Origin: Helicoverpa zea
Taxonomy: Eukaryota > Arthropoda > Insecta > Lepidoptera > Noctuidae
Direction: 5' to 3'
Assembly: GCF_022581195.2 (NCBI RefSeq)
Contig: NC_061455.1
Span: 4,026,120-4,090,119 of the forward strand
Length of the DNA stretch: 64,000 bases
The notes beneath the pieces are model-generated. The model saw only the letters and a list, made by a program, of their open reading frames with translations, searched no databases and was not told the origin of the DNA. Of this stretch, positions 8,575 to 19,700 are shown in pieces (the first letter of the stretch is position 1; the number at the start of each line of letters is the position of its first letter). The translations under genes were made by a program, and so were the position numbers.

Positions 8575-11500
8575 ACCATTTTATTTTTATTTAAACTGTG
8601 TGTGTCAGAAACCCGTCACTTTGATACACACATTGATGTTGACACAAGTAATTATATACACATTACATATAACCATTATGAAAGATATAAACACTGTTAC
8701 AATTTAACATTATTAGAAGAAATAAATCTAACAAAGGCATTTACCATTACAGGGTTAGGAAAAAATGAAAGAAGATGACGAACATTTACCGGGTATTAAA
8801 TTTTAAGTTTAGCAATGACACGATCAAAAGAGAAAGCATCATTCAGGGGGCAATTAAGAAAGATATGGTCAAGCGTGCCTTCATCTAGACCACATTCACA
8901 GAGTGAGGAGTCCCGAACTCTTATTTTGTTTAAGAAAACTGGGGAGCAACAGTGACCAATACGTATTCTGCAGATAACGGAAATAACGGTCTTGGATACT
9001 TTTTTATGTTTATAGAACCAAGGCTTCGCAGGAATGGATGGTTGAATAGAGGCAAACAGACCACCTTTCATCTTACTGGACTCGGACCAGTCAGTTTGCC
9101 AGGACTGGAATAGGTCTGATTTAGCTTTGTGGGCCAGGTCATAGATCTGCACCGAGTAGTGTTTTTTATCAGCCATGCTGCTACTAATCGAACCTTTGGC
9201 TGATACATCCGCAATTTCATTACCTCTAATACCAACATGACTAGGAATCCATACCAATACAATCTCCACGCCCTTTGTAGAGCACAAAAGCAATACTGAT
9301 TTAATTTCAACGATAATTGGGCTACGGAGATGGTCCTTAAACGAATTTTTAACAATCGCATCCAGGGCACTTTTGGAATCAGTGAAAACCACTGCTTTTT
9401 TAATAGCAGGGTGAGAGGAGATAAATAAACATGCCTCGAGGATCCCAATGCACTCTCCCGTGAACACCGATGACTCAGGAGGACATTGAAATTGGAGAAA
9501 TATCTGAGAGTTAGAGTTGTATACGGCAACACCAGTCTTTCCATCAGTGGTTAATTTTGAAGCATCCGTATAGAATTTATAATAATCAGGCCACTTGTCA
9601 TTTATAGTGCAGAGAAAATGGGCATTTGCGTTTGCAGTATCTTTCCTAATGTCAATATAGGAGACATTTGGCACAAAGTTACACGTGTCAAAGGAGCAGG
9701 AATACAAGGGAAGTTTATCTTGCTGAGAGATTAAGGAATTATCCTTAATTTCAAGGATTTTTCGAAAGGAATTAACTAAAAGAGGAGGGGCTTTATGTCT
9801 CCAGTAATCACTCTGCCTGCATAGGCCTTCAAGAGTTGACAGCCTAGGCAGAAGCAGGTGCTCACTGAGGAAATAAGTCTTGTAAAGAAACTTGTCGGCT
9901 AAATACTGTCTACGGATGAGAAGAGGGGGGTCGCCACTCTCCACTTGCAAGGTGTTTTTAGGGGTGGACCTCATGCACCCTAAAACGATTCTAAGAGATT
10001 TAGCCTGAATGGCCTCCAGCTTAGCAATAGCAACTTTATTACAGGGTTCAAATAAGAAGGAGCCGTAATCAAGCAAGCTTCTTATTGTAGCATTATATAC
10101 CAATTTTAGGGTGAAGGGGTGAGCACCCCATCAGACTCCTGCTAGCGCACGAAGCATATTAAGTTTCTTCTCGCACTTAAGGCTAATGTAGTTGAGATGA
10201 AACACCCCTGACAATTTAGAGTCCAATATAACCCCAAGAAATTTCACATTATTAACAACTTCAATGGGAGATTCTTCAATTTTAAGGTTGACATTAGGAA
10301 CAGTACGCTTACGTGAAAAAACAACCGCAGAACTTTTTGGAGCAGACAGTACAAGGCCATGGTCAATTAACCACTGATTTAAGGAATTGAGTGATATTTG
10401 CATGGACTCACTAGCTCTTTCAATAGATGAAGTAGGGATGTACAACAACAAACACAGATCATCCGCATATTGAAGAATCTGACAATCCAAGTTGAGGGAA
10501 TCATGAAGATCCGAGGTGTAAATATTATAAAGTAGCGGACTAAGAACGGACCCCTGAGGAAGCCCACGCCAGACCGTTCTACAATCAGAATCTTCTCCAG
10601 GGATACGAATCTTGACCCTACGACCAGAGAGCAGGTTACATGTACAATGCAGCATCCGTTCAGAAACACCCAGCTTCCGTAGTTTTTCCCTGAGAACCGA
10701 AAGAAGGACATTATCGTATGCCGCTGTTATGTCTAGGAAGACTGCTAAAACCGATTCATCTCTACTGAATGCTATCCGGGTATCAGTTGTCAGGATGCTA
10801 ACACTGTCCATGGTACCTGCCCCCTTTCGGAAGCCAAACTGCGACTTAGATAAAACACCTCGGCTCTCCACAAACCACTCCAATCGGTTTTTAATAAGAT
10901 GCTCCATAATTTTGCCTATGACTGGAGAAAGGGCAATAGGACGAAAGTGATCTGGACTATCCGGGGATTTCCCAGGTTTAAATATGGGGATGATCAACTG
11001 TGTTTTCCAGCTATCAGGGATATATGACAGAGTGAAGCAAGTATTCATGATGTCCAACAAGTATTGGCGTCCGCAGGCACCCAACTTCTTATAAAAAGAA
11101 TATGGATGGCCGTCGATACCAGGTGCAGTGTCCTTGACATGCTGGAGCACGGCATTGAGTTCATTAATGGAAAAGGGGGCTTCCAACGGGTCTACCGACA
11201 TGACCTCACTACTGGGAGCAGAAGGGCATTCTGTTACAAAAGGGACAGACGAAGGGGCTAACTTGTAAAGAAAAGAATCTGCTAGGTCAATGGGGATAGT
11301 TGAAGAATTTTGAACAGAACAACCACGTTTAAATCTTCTAAAGTTTTGCCAAATCATGGAAGAAGGAGTGGAGGGGGAAAGCGAAGAACAGAATTTTTTC
11401 CAACCTTCATATTTCTTTTTCTTAAATAGGCGTCTGGATCTCGCAACAATCCGGTTATATTCCACCAGGTTTTCAATAGCCATGTTGAGAGCATAGCTCT

Positions 11501-13450
11501 GTTCAGCTTCATTGCGGAGTTTGATGATGCTGGTGCATTCGCGGTCCCACCAGGGCGGGGATGATATTTTTCCAGAAGCCGAATTCTTAAGAGGTATGCT
11601 CTCATCAGCGGCTGATGAAATGGCATCAGAAAGTTGCGAAATACAGACGTCAAGGTTGTCAAAAGACACCTGGGGCAAGGTATGGATTGCGTCCTCAAGG
11701 ATCTGAGAGTACAGGTCCCACCTAGCATCAGACAGCCTGTACTTTAAAAGAGGGGGGCTTTCCTTTTGCGGAAGGCACCTAGTGGTGAGAGTGGTACATA
11801 TAGGATAGTGGTCACTACCATGTGTTAGGTTAAGCCTTTTCCATACCATATCAGCGGCCAAACGGGCCGAACACAGTGTTAGATCTAAACAACTTAGCGA
11901 TTGTCCAGGTCTAGGAAGGCGCGTGAAAGATCCATCATTGATAACACATAACCCCAAGTCATCCAGCAGATTCACTAATTCATTACCCGCACTATCACAA
12001 TGGTCAGATCCCCACAGAGAGTGGTGGCAGTTGAAATCACCTAGAAAAATTACAGGATAAAATAAAAAGCAAATAGAACGTATATACTGGAAACAAGAGG
12101 AATCAGGAGAGGGTATATAGACAGAAATAACATTAACACCGACAATATTAACACCTACGGCATTAATCTCATCTCCGTGTGGGGGAAGGGATAAGGGGGA
12201 AAATGGGAGAACATTATTAACCAGTATAGCCGCTCCGCCATAACCGTCAAGACGGTCATCCCGATGCACGCTATACCCAGCCATATTAAACACGAGATGT
12301 GGCTTTAGCCATGTTTCAGAAATTGCAAACAATGCCGGTTTGTACTGATTAATTAAATGAGCAATTTCATTTTTTTTGGGATCAGACTTCTGGTATTCCA
12401 CTGTAGAAGATGGAATGTGCTGAGATTTAATGGAGCTGATTAAATTTGTGGCAACGTGGTCAGGTAAAGGAAAGTTAACAAGTAAAGAGGATAGTAAACG
12501 TATAATAGATTGGATGGTCTGTACATGATCTTTTTCAGAAGGAGGAGAATCCATAAGAGCACAGCCATTAGGCGAAGGGGAGAACGAGAAGCTATTAATA
12601 ATATCCTGGTGAGCCCTTCGGTCATAGCCAGGCTGCAGCGAGGGGTGAGGTTTAGGGCGGGTCAAAATAGTTTTTTTGTATGACTGACCATCAAATGTGA
12701 CGACCACGCTTGATGTAGGGACCCACTCCGACTTACCTTCATTGACAACCCTCCTATTTAAGCGTCTCACCTTCAACATTTTAGCATGGGGGGACTTAAG
12801 ATTGTCGATGACCTCTAATTCTGACCAATCAGTTGGTACACCCTTCACTACCCCCATCCTTGTGATGTTGAAGGTGGGAATAGTAGAAACAAAACCTTTG
12901 AGCTTAATAGCTGGGCTTTCAATAAAGATATTAGCATCCTCATGGCTTTCAAACTCCACTGAGATCTTATTTCTGCCAATTCTCTTGATCCCGCCTAATT
13001 TAATATTCTTAATGTTTAATTTTTGCATTAATTGGCCAAATCTTATGGGGTGAAGGGTGGATCCAGAAGTGGAGTCTGAATCCGTGAAGGAAACATATAC
13101 CAGATATGGCTCCCTATCTAAGTTGGTATATTTAGAACGTGACACCAATGATGGAGGGGTGACTCGGTCGCGTTTTGTAGCATTAACATTATTAACATCA
13201 GTAACATCCTCGTCCTGACTAGGATGCTTTCTCTTATGAGTTGAAGTTTCCGCTTCCATTGCCTCAAATTTAGACAATGGGACGGTCATTACTGTTTCAA
13301 TTGCAGAAGTACATGAGGGGTCGGGAGGGCGTCCCGGCGGCCCCTGTTTGTCCGCCATGTTTATTTATTGGCATACGCCGACGTCGCACGAAATTAATTA
13401 AAATACAAGACTACTTACAGATGAAATGATGAAATGATGAATAATGAAAC
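8575..13450 (-). mobile_element. I-type non-LTR retrotransposon, nearly full length (edges approximate)
   Basis: Minus-strand element encoding ORF1-like, endonuclease, reverse transcriptase and RNase H domains (see the coding entry 8796-13358). The 3' UTR lies leftward of 8796 toward about 8580-8640, and the 5' UTR rightward of 13358. I could not find a convincing target duplication or poly(A)/TAA tail, so both edges are estimates. The left edge abuts the target duplication of the R1-type fragment, and the element lies within the P-like transposon. Confidence 0.8.
8796..13358 (-). pseudogene. I-type element polyprotein: ORF1-like, APE endonuclease, RT, RNase H
   Basis: One frame runs 13358-10131 (1075 codons), ends in TGA at 10131-10133 and continues in the same frame to 8796. 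Residues 1-260 are ORF1-like, but the CCHC zinc knuckles expected of such proteins are absent. From about 330 comes an APE-type endonuclease with SETWLKP (E348), GDFNCHHSLWG (D441, N443) and SDHYPI (D516, H517). The RT follows, with FRPIALSPVIGK, FLDITAAYDNV, GLPQGSVLSPLLYN and the catalytic YADD. After the stop are the thumb and an RNase H with FYTDASK, GECIGILEA, FTDSKSALDAI and IPSHVGIRGNEIAD. The endonuclease's first motif (LQWNTRS) lies in a different frame, before an A8 run at 12371-12378, indicating a one-base change. Two lesions therefore inactivate an otherwise well-preserved copy. Confidence 0.88.
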
Positions 13451-15173
13451 ACAAATCTACATATAAAACACACTCAAAACTAAGCAGGCACCACAGAAAA
13501 CACCAAAAAAGCACAAATATAGCTCAAAATTTGCGTTGAGAAGAAAACCACATGTGAACACCACCAACTCAAAATTCGAAATCGATGGGAGAATTAGATA
13601 TTTGTTAGCTGGCATCCCCGTAACGCATACATCATTGACATATAACTATAGGGACAGGAAATGTCACGAAAAAAACGTGCACACCTACTGTCAGTCTGCA
13701 GTCGTAACTAAAATGGCTGCCATTACTAGGGTTGTACCGCTACCGGATTCAACAAATATCGATATTGTATTCTAGTTAGAAGTATGTACGAGTCTTACTG
13801 GGTGCATAAAAATAACCGAATATAAATAATCTCTTCGTCATAGAACTAACTATCACATTAACTTCACTGATACTAATAACCTCAACAACATCAACCAAAT
13901 GGGAGGAGTCATTTCAGTAGGGTGATACCTTTGAAAAAAAAAAAAAACAGGCAAAGTAATTATTTATTATTTCAAATAGCCCTATGAAAGTTCTTTCACG
14001 TCAGACTAGTTGCAAGGTGCCAAAGATTCGGTCCTATGAAGAAGAATCCGCAAGAAACGCCATAAGGAGATACTCTCTTAAAAAAAATACAATAATTTAA
14101 AATCGTTTTCAAGCTATTCATGAGAAAGTTATATAATGCAAATGGAGCTAATTATGTATTAATCGATTGTACAAAACAATTTTAGTGCTAAGAAAAAAAT
14201 ATTTATACAATTCGAAATCTATACTCGGTAACTAAGTTCTCAAGCAAATATTGCAACTTGCATTCCGATTTGCTCGTCTGTGCGGAAGCACTGCCGTGCC
14301 CGTGGTCGCCGTAGAAGCATCATGTGAAAATAAAAAGGCAAAACATATTATTTTCAATAAAATATGTCTTTAAAATCCTGAATTTTATAATACGCCTTTT
14401 TAATCAAAATGTTTTTAACTGATGTTTTGTTGAAAATAATACACAACTCTGAGGGCTCAGTGTCTTAGAGACAGTAAGTTCTGATGTTAAAATTTGTAAA
14501 AGCAGACTTATTAAGTGGATATTATATCGATACTATTATGACAACTGCACAGCACTATGCCAATATAACATGTTATTGTAAACAACATTTATTTCTAAAT
14601 ATAGGTTTTTATACAGAAATAAACCAAAATATAAGTACTTTCACCATCAATTCATGTTCCCGTAACATATTTTTTATAAAATGTGAATTATTTTATGTAG
14701 TTTCTAGCAAAAATAGGTTCCTAACCTGTGTAAAGACAATCCAGCTTGATTTTGGTGCTTCCTAGCACCACACTTCACAATACAACACATAGGCATATTC
14801 GTTGATTATTTCACTATTGAAATAGTAAAGTCTTAAAAGTAAACACGAGTGATATTCTATAAAATAGCAAAAATAAGTCACGAAGAGCACCTATTTGACA
14901 GCACAACTACCATGACATATATGGCCAGATATGGCACGCAGAAGGATTTCAAAAGTAAATGTCACCATTTTACGCAATCACAAAAATATTGTTGTCCCTG
15001 TTTTCAAATACACTTATCTGCTTAGAAAGAGTGAGACAGAACTATGTTGCATAGTTTGTTTCATATTTATATAACTATAGATACGTCAATATCAAAACGG
15101 CGTCTCCTTATAATTCTAAGCTCGATGGCATACATTGACAGAACAAAAGTTGCTTCACTTTCTAGTATCGCGG
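13451..15173. other. Right interior of the P-like element, no gene recognised
   Basis: AT-rich sequence between the I-type insertion and the right inverted repeat. Short open frames at 13536-13775 and 14484-14765 have no motif I recognise, no convincing splice context and composition like noncoding DNA. If transposase C-terminal exons exist in this copy they would be expected here, but I cannot identify them. Confidence 0.5.
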
Positions 15174-15205
15174 CGCGGAGTCCTTACTTTTTTTACTAGT
15201 CCGTG
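15174..15205 (-). repeat. Right terminal inverted repeat of P-like element
   Basis: The exact reverse complement of 1400-1431, followed directly by TACAGAGT at 15206-15213. Perfect identity over 32 bp, including the seven-A run, across 13.8 kb indicates paired transposon ends rather than chance. Confidence 0.9.
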
Positions 15206-15685
15206 TACAGAGTTAATATTATATTTAATCTTCTAGCAAAAATAAAACCCATTAATTGAAAACCAAGTAAACTAGAAAGTAGTAGGAGTTTAGGAAAGGT
15301 AATCACAAAAATAAAATAAATCACAAAATCGTATAAAACACCAGTTTAATTTAACAATATATTATATACCTAATACTGTAAATTATAATAGGCATGATGA
15401 CAGTAATCAAAAATCATTAAAATAATATATTTATTAAATTAAACTTGAAGCTTGGAATATAAAACGCGCATTGTTTTCTTTATTAATAATGTGATTAATA
15501 TGTATTTTTATAAAATAAAATTACGAAATAAGGCAATCCGCCATGATATCTTGAACACCAATCAAAGCTCGTGACGTCATTTCTCAAAACAACTCGCGCG
15601 AAAGCGCGCGAACGTCACATTTCGTTATTGTGAACTTCCACTGCGATCTTTGTTTTTAATTAATTAGTTGTTTATAACACGAGTT

Positions 15686-15813
15686 ATGGAGCCCGGATTT
15701 ATCAATGCAAACAGCGCTAATTTGCCTAGAATTGATATCATAATGCTGGGAAAGTTTTTGGCATCAAATAAAGATTTTTGTTCAGCTGAATTTAGAAATG
15801 TTAAAACTTCCAT
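15686..15813 (+). pseudogene. First exon of a YqaJ/SWIM-family-like protein
   Basis: ATG at 15686 opens 42 codons beginning MEPGFINANSANLPRID and continuing with FLASNKDFCSAEFRNVKTS. It then meets a strong donor, gtaagta, at 15814. From memory, this N terminus resembles a widespread insect protein family that later contains a SWIM zinc finger and a YqaJ-type viral-recombinase (exonuclease) domain. Neither domain is present in the window. The exon lies in a short inverted-repeat element, so it looks like a gene start captured by or belonging to a transposon. The family assignment needs a search. The exon structure itself is directly visible. Confidence 0.5.
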
Positions 15814-15922
15814 GTAAGTATACTAGTTTAATTAAAAAACAATGAGAGATGAAACCTAACCTCGAAATAGTTATTTACATTATAAACTATGCTAGAATCT
15901 AGAGAACTACGTAATAACTTAC

Positions 15923-16124
15923 ATCAAAGTGATCTTCACAAAAATAAAGTTGTACCCTGGGCAATATTGCTTTTGAATCTCGCCTTGCAAGTTTAAGCCA
16001 CTTGTTTCGTATTTTTGTAGGTATTGTGAGGAACGTACACAAATAACTTATCAGGAGTTGTTTTGGATGTGTTCTTACTTGGTCCCCCAGTGACCCCACA
16101 ACACCTATGCCCTTTCGAATTCAT
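15923..16124 (-). pseudogene. THAP-domain first exon, frameshifted
   Basis: On the minus strand ATG at 16124 begins MNSKGHRCCGVTGGPSKN. A frame change near 16030 is needed to continue into IRNKWLKLARRDSKAILP and VQLYFCEDHFD, the distal THAP motif (C-x2-H). A donor gtaagt follows immediately after codon D at 15923. The pattern of a THAP domain ending in CEDHFD at an exon edge fits transposon-associated THAP proteins of moths. The frameshift, and probable loss of one of the first cysteines, mean this copy is dead. Confidence 0.65.
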
Positions 16125-16735
16125 ATTTAATAACACAAAAAACTTAATTATTGCACGAGCGTTGCTTACTCGCGTCTTGTAATTTCAGTCGTGACGTCAC
16201 AAGTGACACCATGCCACTGACAAGCGTTTTCGCGCCGGATTCAAAGTGGACAGAGAAAAATGCAATTATTTGATAAAAAATCTTCGCATTTTCTTAAAAT
16301 TAATAATTTTTCATATAAAATAGACGTATACCTACATCATACAAAGGAATTTAAAAATTTGTCATCATGCCTATTAGTTCATCATAGTCGGGTCATATCT
16401 TCTAATGGCAGTTGCTTTTGATTTGTAGGCGTCTTTTGTGCTCCCGGCAGTAAAAATGAGAGCACACCGCAAACTGTAAAACAAACAACAGTTTAGTTAA
16501 AAATTCGAGAATTCGATTGATATTAAATATCAAAGTAGTTAATAAAAAAAATTTGGAATCTTTTTCCCATGGTTCCACAAGCGACCCATAGTCTAAAGAA
16601 ACTACTTCCCGCACCGAGTAAAAAATTGGAGAATGTCCTTTCTCAGGCGTCAGACTATCTATGTCCCAAATTTCATTTAAATTAGAAGTTTTCGCGGCAA
16701 AGCTAATATAAGTAGGGATTTGATAATAAAAAATC

Positions 16736-19700
16736 TTAATAACTGCTTATATACGTACGTATAAGTAATCCTCCAAACAAATAGAATGTCAATTCGCAGA
16801 CCGCGTTCAGAAGCAGTCCTGCGACGTTAGTGCCTATTATCGAGCCTGTTCGACCCAACATCATGGTTAAACTCACAGCCATGCCTCTGAAATTGTTAAA
16901 TACATATTTTGGAATTTTACTACTGCTATTGGTGGACTTATAAAAGGATCTAAACAAATTATTGCAATTGGCTAGACTGGGACATTTGTAGTAAGACTGA
17001 ATTTTATATATCATATCAATCATAATCAATACTTGAAATGCACTTAAGTCGGCTGTTATGTTTTTGAAAATACAACTCACCTCAAATTCGTAGGGAAGAA
17101 TTCTACAGCGTAAGCATTAACAGGGCCTATAGCCAACCCCATAATCGGGAACGAGGACAACAGAACAGCAAAGAGCATGTCCTGCGTTATAAAATTGATG
17201 AGAACACAAAATGTTCCTATTAAGAGGTAGACGGAGATCAAGAGTCGTTTCTTGCCAATAATCTTGACTGTACTACTGACTGCCACGGCTATTACGGCAC
17301 AGCTTACATTTGCCACTGAGCTGATGACGAATGTTATGTTTTCTATTGTGTCTACGCATTCAGCGTCTTCTGCTATAGTCTGAAAGAATAAAAGTTACCA
17401 GTGAGTAGATACCCTACATTTAGAACAGTCTCTTTGTGTTTTACAACAGATTTAATAAATAAATATAGGTAAGATATCTTCCTATATAGATTCTGTTCTA
17501 TTTGCCTTACTAACCTGGTTAAGTCGGTCGAAGATGACATCACAAGCTGTCATGCCTTCGCCGTCGCCAGTCAGGACTCGGTTGAGCACATCTGGGACCC
17601 ACATGTATAAACCATTTAATCTGGAATAGAAAAAAATAATGACCAATGTTATTGGCTTAAATTACATGATCGTCAAAGTACTTAAGAATTTTAGCCCTAA
17701 TAGGGAATGGGTGTCGATCCCAACTTCGTTGGGAAAAGGCTCGGTAGATGATGGTGATGATGGTATGGGTTCCCCCCTTTCAGAAGTTGTCGGGAAGATT
17801 GATACCGTAAGTACGTATGGTTAGGAACATTTAAGGAAACTACCTACTTACGCAATAAGCTGTTATTGATAGTTCAACTCAGATTTGCGCGCGGCCCTAT
17901 GTGTGCGTCGGCTTGTAAATATACAACTTTCATTCGTGTGATAGTGACGTCGTCCGAGCATGACGTGTTCTCATCGCTTTTTGTTATGGGTACAGTCGTT
18001 TACGAAAATGTCTAGTTCTTCACGGAGAAAATGTTTTAAGGAGTCAGGTAGCGTTTCAAAAAAATGAAACAACATTCAAAGCTTTTCATTATTACATTTT
18101 ACAGTTTATCATTATTTTCTCATACGGCTTTTCAAATTGACATTGACAGTATCTAAGAAATAAATGAAGTGAAATATCTAAGATGAATTAAATACTCCTT
18201 ACATATTTTCTAGCTCGGGGTACGCGGACAATAAATAAATGTGTGGACTAAGAATGTAAAAGACCTATAATTTAGTATAATAATGGAAACAAAATGTGTG
18301 GGGAATTTTAAAAAATTATATTGCTTCGCATAATGTCAACCAAAATAAGACGGAAATAATGAAACTCATAAATGAACGTTTAAGTCAAATTGATGAAGGG
18401 ATGTTGGGTAATACTTGTCGACATGTACAAAAGAAAAAAGAAGAATACTATAGACATTTTGACATGGAGTCAGAATTTATAATTAACATTGGTGAAAATA
18501 GCGAATTCGAAAATTCATCATTTGATTTTTCAAGTAGCGATACAGAATCATTATAAATAAATAAACTAAATTACGTAATAACTGTACTTTAAACAGCCGT
18601 ATACAACCCCTAAATAACTGTATTTGTACCCGACTGTACCTCTTGTCACGCACACAAAGTCACTGTGTATGTACAAGGGTTACCCACACATAGGGCCGCG
18701 CGCACGACTGAGTTGAACTTACTATACAACTTTTACTTTGATGTATATGGGAAAAGATAATTATTAACTTACACTGCAAATATGCCGAACAGAAGAAATC
18801 CGTTCAGTGCAAACCATTTCAAATATGGCGGTTTGAGTAACGGCAAGCTTTGTACTTTCAATGAAGTTAGAAAACCGGTCTTTTGTTTTTCAAACTGAGG
18901 AGCATCCAGCCGCTTGATCTGAAACCAGAGTTCGTTGTTTTAGTGTTTTTATAATAAAAATTTTGTCTAAAAACAAGGTTGAGCTGATAGAAGCAAATGG
19001 AAGTCTGACTGATTCTTTTGAACGTATGGTACTTCATTATTGTGTTAATCTGGACAGAAAATGAAGAAAATATTGTTGTTTTTTCCAGTGCTAATTATCA
19101 TTGGGAGTCCTGTAATGTGATGTTAGTTATTGCAACTGGAGCTACAATAATATTAAAACTTCAGAACAGGCGAGGCGCCATTATGTTGTTTCGCGCGATA
19201 CGTCTTGGATATATGCGCAATCACATTATGATTATTATATCTGGCGTTACGCTTGATAATTAAATAGATACTCAGAGTGATAGAATTATACTTAATGAAA
19301 ACTGATTACAGATACAATAATTACGTGGGTTATCAGAGTATATTCATTTATTATCTTGGGCCATAATACCTCAGTGGTTTACTTAAAATCAATTATATTC
19401 GAATGGACCAATTAAATTAAACATTTCGCCATATCTTCTCATGTATCATGTTACTTTTCTGGCAAAACATTTAAATATCCCTGAAACTGTGCCATGACCT
19501 ACTTAAGCTGTTTTATCATCGTCAAGTTACGTGTTTCTTAGTGAGAGGTCACACAGTTAGTGTTTTTTATAGCGTACCTACTTAACTTAAGGACAAAAAC
19601 AGGACATACTGGATAGTCTTCAGGAGCTTTTCTTTTGTTTCCAGCATACATCGTTTGAAGAACCTTAAGTGCTTCATCTAGTTTGCCCTGAGACACCAAA

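Larger units (their letters stand above)
1400..15205. mobile_element. P-element-like DNA transposon with three nested retrotransposons
   Basis: Two perfect 32-bp inverted repeats lie at 1400-1431 and 15174-15205. Each starts CACGGACTAGT at its outer edge and ends in CCGCG. They are flanked by identical 8-bp direct repeats TACAGAGT at 1392-1399 and 15206-15213. A THAP-domain exon pair starts 163 bp inside the left repeat. P elements are known to have 31-bp inverted repeats beginning with CA, to make 8-bp target duplications and to encode a THAP-domain transposase, so the combination points to the P superfamily. Subtracting the DIRS, R1-type and I-type insertions leaves roughly 2.9-3 kb, the size of a canonical P element. 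Beyond the THAP domain I recognise no transposase core, so this copy looks non-autonomous. Confidence 0.82.
15386..16376. mobile_element. Deleted transposon with a YqaJ/SWIM-like and a THAP gene start facing inward
   Basis: A 17-bp perfect inverted repeat, TAATAGGCATGATGACA, lies at 15386-15402 and its complement at 16360-16376. Inside, a plus-strand first exon (15686-15813) and a minus-strand first exon (16124-15923) point toward each other. Each lies a few hundred bases from its nearer end, with a TGACGTCA palindrome upstream (15572-15579 and 16192-16199). The arrangement suggests an internally deleted copy of a larger element with two convergent genes. No clear target duplication was found; TA or TTA are possible if the repeat edge is trimmed. 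Confidence 0.55.
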
